From Streptomyces sp. Mut1 (lineage in GTDB: Bacteria; Actinomycetota; Actinomycetes; Streptomycetales; Streptomycetaceae): a stretch of DNA of 64,000 bases. The stretch lies in contig NZ_CP120997.1 of the NCBI RefSeq assembly GCF_030719295.1, positions 5,777,501 to 5,841,500 on the forward strand, given 5' to 3'. Shown in pieces: positions 62,614 to 64,000 of the stretch (the first letter of the stretch is position 1; each line of letters starts with the position of its first letter). Both the position numbers and the translations under genes were made by a program. The notes under the pieces are model-generated. The model saw only the letters and a program-made list of their open reading frames with translations, searched no databases and was not told where the DNA came from.

Positions 62614-64000
62614 GTGGAACGCACGGGACCCCCTGCCCGCATGACCGGACTTCTGGCCGCCTTCTCGGCCGCCCTCCTCGCCGCCGGCGGGCTGGCCGCG
62701 ACGGCGCCCAGCGCCGCCGCGGCCGACGCCGACCTGGCGAGCAACGGCAACTTCGAGGCCGGGCTGACCGGCTGGAACTGCACCGGCGGCAGCGGAGCCG
62801 CCGTCAGCACCCCCGTACACGGCGGGAACTCGGCGCTGAAGGCGACCCCCGCCGGAAGCGACAACGCCAAGTGCTCCCAGGCCGTGACGGTCGAGCCCGA
62901 CTCCACGTACACCCTGAGCGCCTGGGTGCAGGGCAGCTACGTCTACCTGGGCGCGGACGGCACCGGCACGACCGACGTGTCCACCTGGACGCAGTCCGCC
63001 TCCGGCTGGCAGCAGCTCACGACCACGTTCAGGACCGGGCCCTCCACCACCTCGGTCAACGTGTACACGCACGGCTGGTACGGCACCCCCGCCTACTACG
63101 TCGACGACCTCAGCCTGGTCGGTCCCGGCGGCGCCCCGGTCGTTGTCCCCGCCGCCCCCACGGGCCTCAAGGCGGGCACGGCCACCGACTCCTCGGTCGC
63201 GCTGTCCTGGACGGGCTCCACCGGGGCCACCGGCTACAACCTCTACCGGGGCGACACGCTGGTGCAAAGCGCCACCGGCACCTCGGCGACCGTGACCGGC
63301 CTCAGCGCCTCCACCGCGTACAGCTTCCAGGTCAGCGCCACCAACGCGGCGGGCGAGTCCGCGAAGTCCGCCGCAGTCTCCGCCACCACCACGGAGGGCG
63401 GCGGCGGGGGCGACGACGGCAGCACCAGCACCCAGCTGCCGCCCCACGCGCTCGTCGGCTACCTGCACTCCAGCTTCGCCAACGGCTCCGGCTACACCCG
63501 CATGGCGGACGTCCCCGACTCCTGGGACGTTATCGACCTGGCCTTCGGCGAGCCGACCTCCGTCACCTCCGGTGACATCCGCTTCTCGCTCTGCCCGGTC
63601 GCCGAGTGCCCGAACGTCGAGTCGGAGGCCGAGTTCAAGGCGGCCATCAAGGCCAAGCAGGCCGCCGGCAAGAAGGTGCTGATCTCCATCGGCGGCCAGA
63701 ACGGCCAGGTGCAGCTCGCCACCACCGCCGCGCGCGACACGTTCGTCTCCTCGGTCAGCAAGATCATCGACACGTACGGTCTCGACGGCCTGGACATCGA
63801 CTTCGAGGGCCACTCCCTCTCGCTGAACACCGGTGACACCGACTTCCGGAACCCCACCACGCCGGTCGTCGTCAACCTGATCTCGGCGGTGAAGAGCCTC
63901 AAGGCCAAGTACGGCGAGAAGTTCGTGCTGACCATGGCCCCCGAGACCTTCTTCGTGCAGCTCGGCTACCAGTACTACGGCTCGGGGCCGTGGGGCGGCC
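62614..64000 (+). CDS. Secreted GH18 chitinase with CBM and FN3 domains (3' end outside the window)
   Basis: The first 462 codons of a chitinase. Seen are a signal peptide (GLLAAFSAALLAAGGLAATAPSAAAA, ending about residue 37), a carbohydrate-binding beta-sandwich (about 40-168: LASNGNFEAGLTGWNCTG, with WVQGSYVYLG), a fibronectin type III domain (about 180-265, with GYNLYRG and YSFQVSATNAAG), a GGGGGDDGS linker and the start of a GH18 barrel with the catalytic signature LDGLDIDFEGH (DxxDxDxE). GTG at 62614 follows CGGAGG. The catalytic domain is cut by the window edge. DasR control is expected from the promoter. Confidence 0.9.
   Translation, partial: MERTGPPARMTGLLAAFSAALLAAGGLAATAPSAAAADADLASNGNFEAGLTGWNCTGGSGAAVSTPVHGGNSALKATPAGSDNAKCSQAVTVEPDSTYTLSAWVQGSYVYLGADGTGTTDVSTWTQSASGWQQLTTTFRTGPSTTSVNVYTHGWYGTPAYYVDDLSLVGPGGAPVVVPAAPTGLKAGTATDSSVALSWTGSTGATGYNLYRGDTLVQSATGTSATVTGLSASTAYSFQVSATNAAGESAKSAAVSATTTEGGGGGDDGSTSTQLPPHALVGYLHSSFANGSGYTRMADVPDSWDVIDLAFGEPTSVTSGDIRFSLCPVAECPNVESEAEFKAAIKAKQAAGKKVLISIGGQNGQVQLATTAARDTFVSSVSKIIDTYGLDGLDIDFEGHSLSLNTGDTDFRNPTTPVVVNLISAVKSLKAKYGEKFVLTMAPETFFVQLGYQYYGSGPWGG

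Overview
The window is a stretch of a Streptomyces-type chromosome: very GC-rich, strongly GC-biased third codon positions, many GTG starts, and a gene order (smc - glucose permease - ftsY - nsdA - amtB/glnK/glnD - ffh - rpsP/khpA/rimM/trmD/rplS - tandem signal peptidases - yraN/yifB/dprA - whiG - rpsB/tsf/pyrH/frr/cdsA - rlmN) that I recognise from the conserved core of Streptomyces genomes such as S. coelicolor. No rRNA, tRNA, CRISPR, insertion sequence or prophage gene was seen.

Layout. 1-6.5 kb: the 3' end of smc, a GlcP-type sugar permease behind a palindrome-bearing promoter, a luciferase-like oxidoreductase and an NCS1 permease (both minus), then ftsY. 6.5-9 kb: a small primase/polymerase-like protein (minus) and nsdA. 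9.2-13.6 kb: the nitrogen operon amtB-glnK-glnD behind a double GlnR box. 13.7-15.3 kb: ffh. 15.3-23.2 kb: a complete eight-gene yhf-type cluster on the minus strand (yhfZ, yhfY, yhfU, yhfT, php, yhfS, yhfX, yhfW), known in enterobacteria but without assigned function. It is inserted between ffh and the rpsP region and carries a repeated promoter/operator in front of yhfZ and in front of yhfY. This is the best candidate for an undescribed system in the window.

23.3-28.1 kb: a methyltransferase, an HExxH/zinc-ribbon protein, and the ribosome-biogenesis operon rpsP-khpA-rimM-trmD-rplS. 28.1-33 kb: five consecutive type I signal peptidases (sipW, sipX, two sipY copies, sipZ) and a Nudix hydrolase. 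The two sipY copies share a 226-bp block that differs at two positions. 33.1-39.6 kb: DUF2469, yraN, yifB, dprA, the sporulation sigma factor whiG, a TetR regulator and an M23 peptidase whose stop codon appears to be lost. 39.8-46.3 kb: rpsB, tsf, pyrH, frr, cdsA, a membrane protein, rlmN.

46.4-50.4 kb: a TPP riboswitch controlling a thiamine ABC importer (thiB, thiP, thiQ). 50.5-54.2 kb: an ABC transporter pair with a perfect 20-bp palindrome near its start, and an aminobutyraldehyde-type dehydrogenase. 54.5-58.3 kb: two secreted beta-helix glycoside-hydrolase paralogues. 58.3-62.4 kb: a glycerophosphodiesterase, adenosine deaminase, a DUF4190 membrane protein, a NADAR protein and a small primase/polymerase-like protein. 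The window ends inside a secreted GH18 chitinase whose promoter carries a DasR-type palindrome.

Most operons are closed by long perfect GC-rich hairpins, several of them placed between convergent genes. All functional calls rest on recognised motifs, length and gene order; no database search was run.
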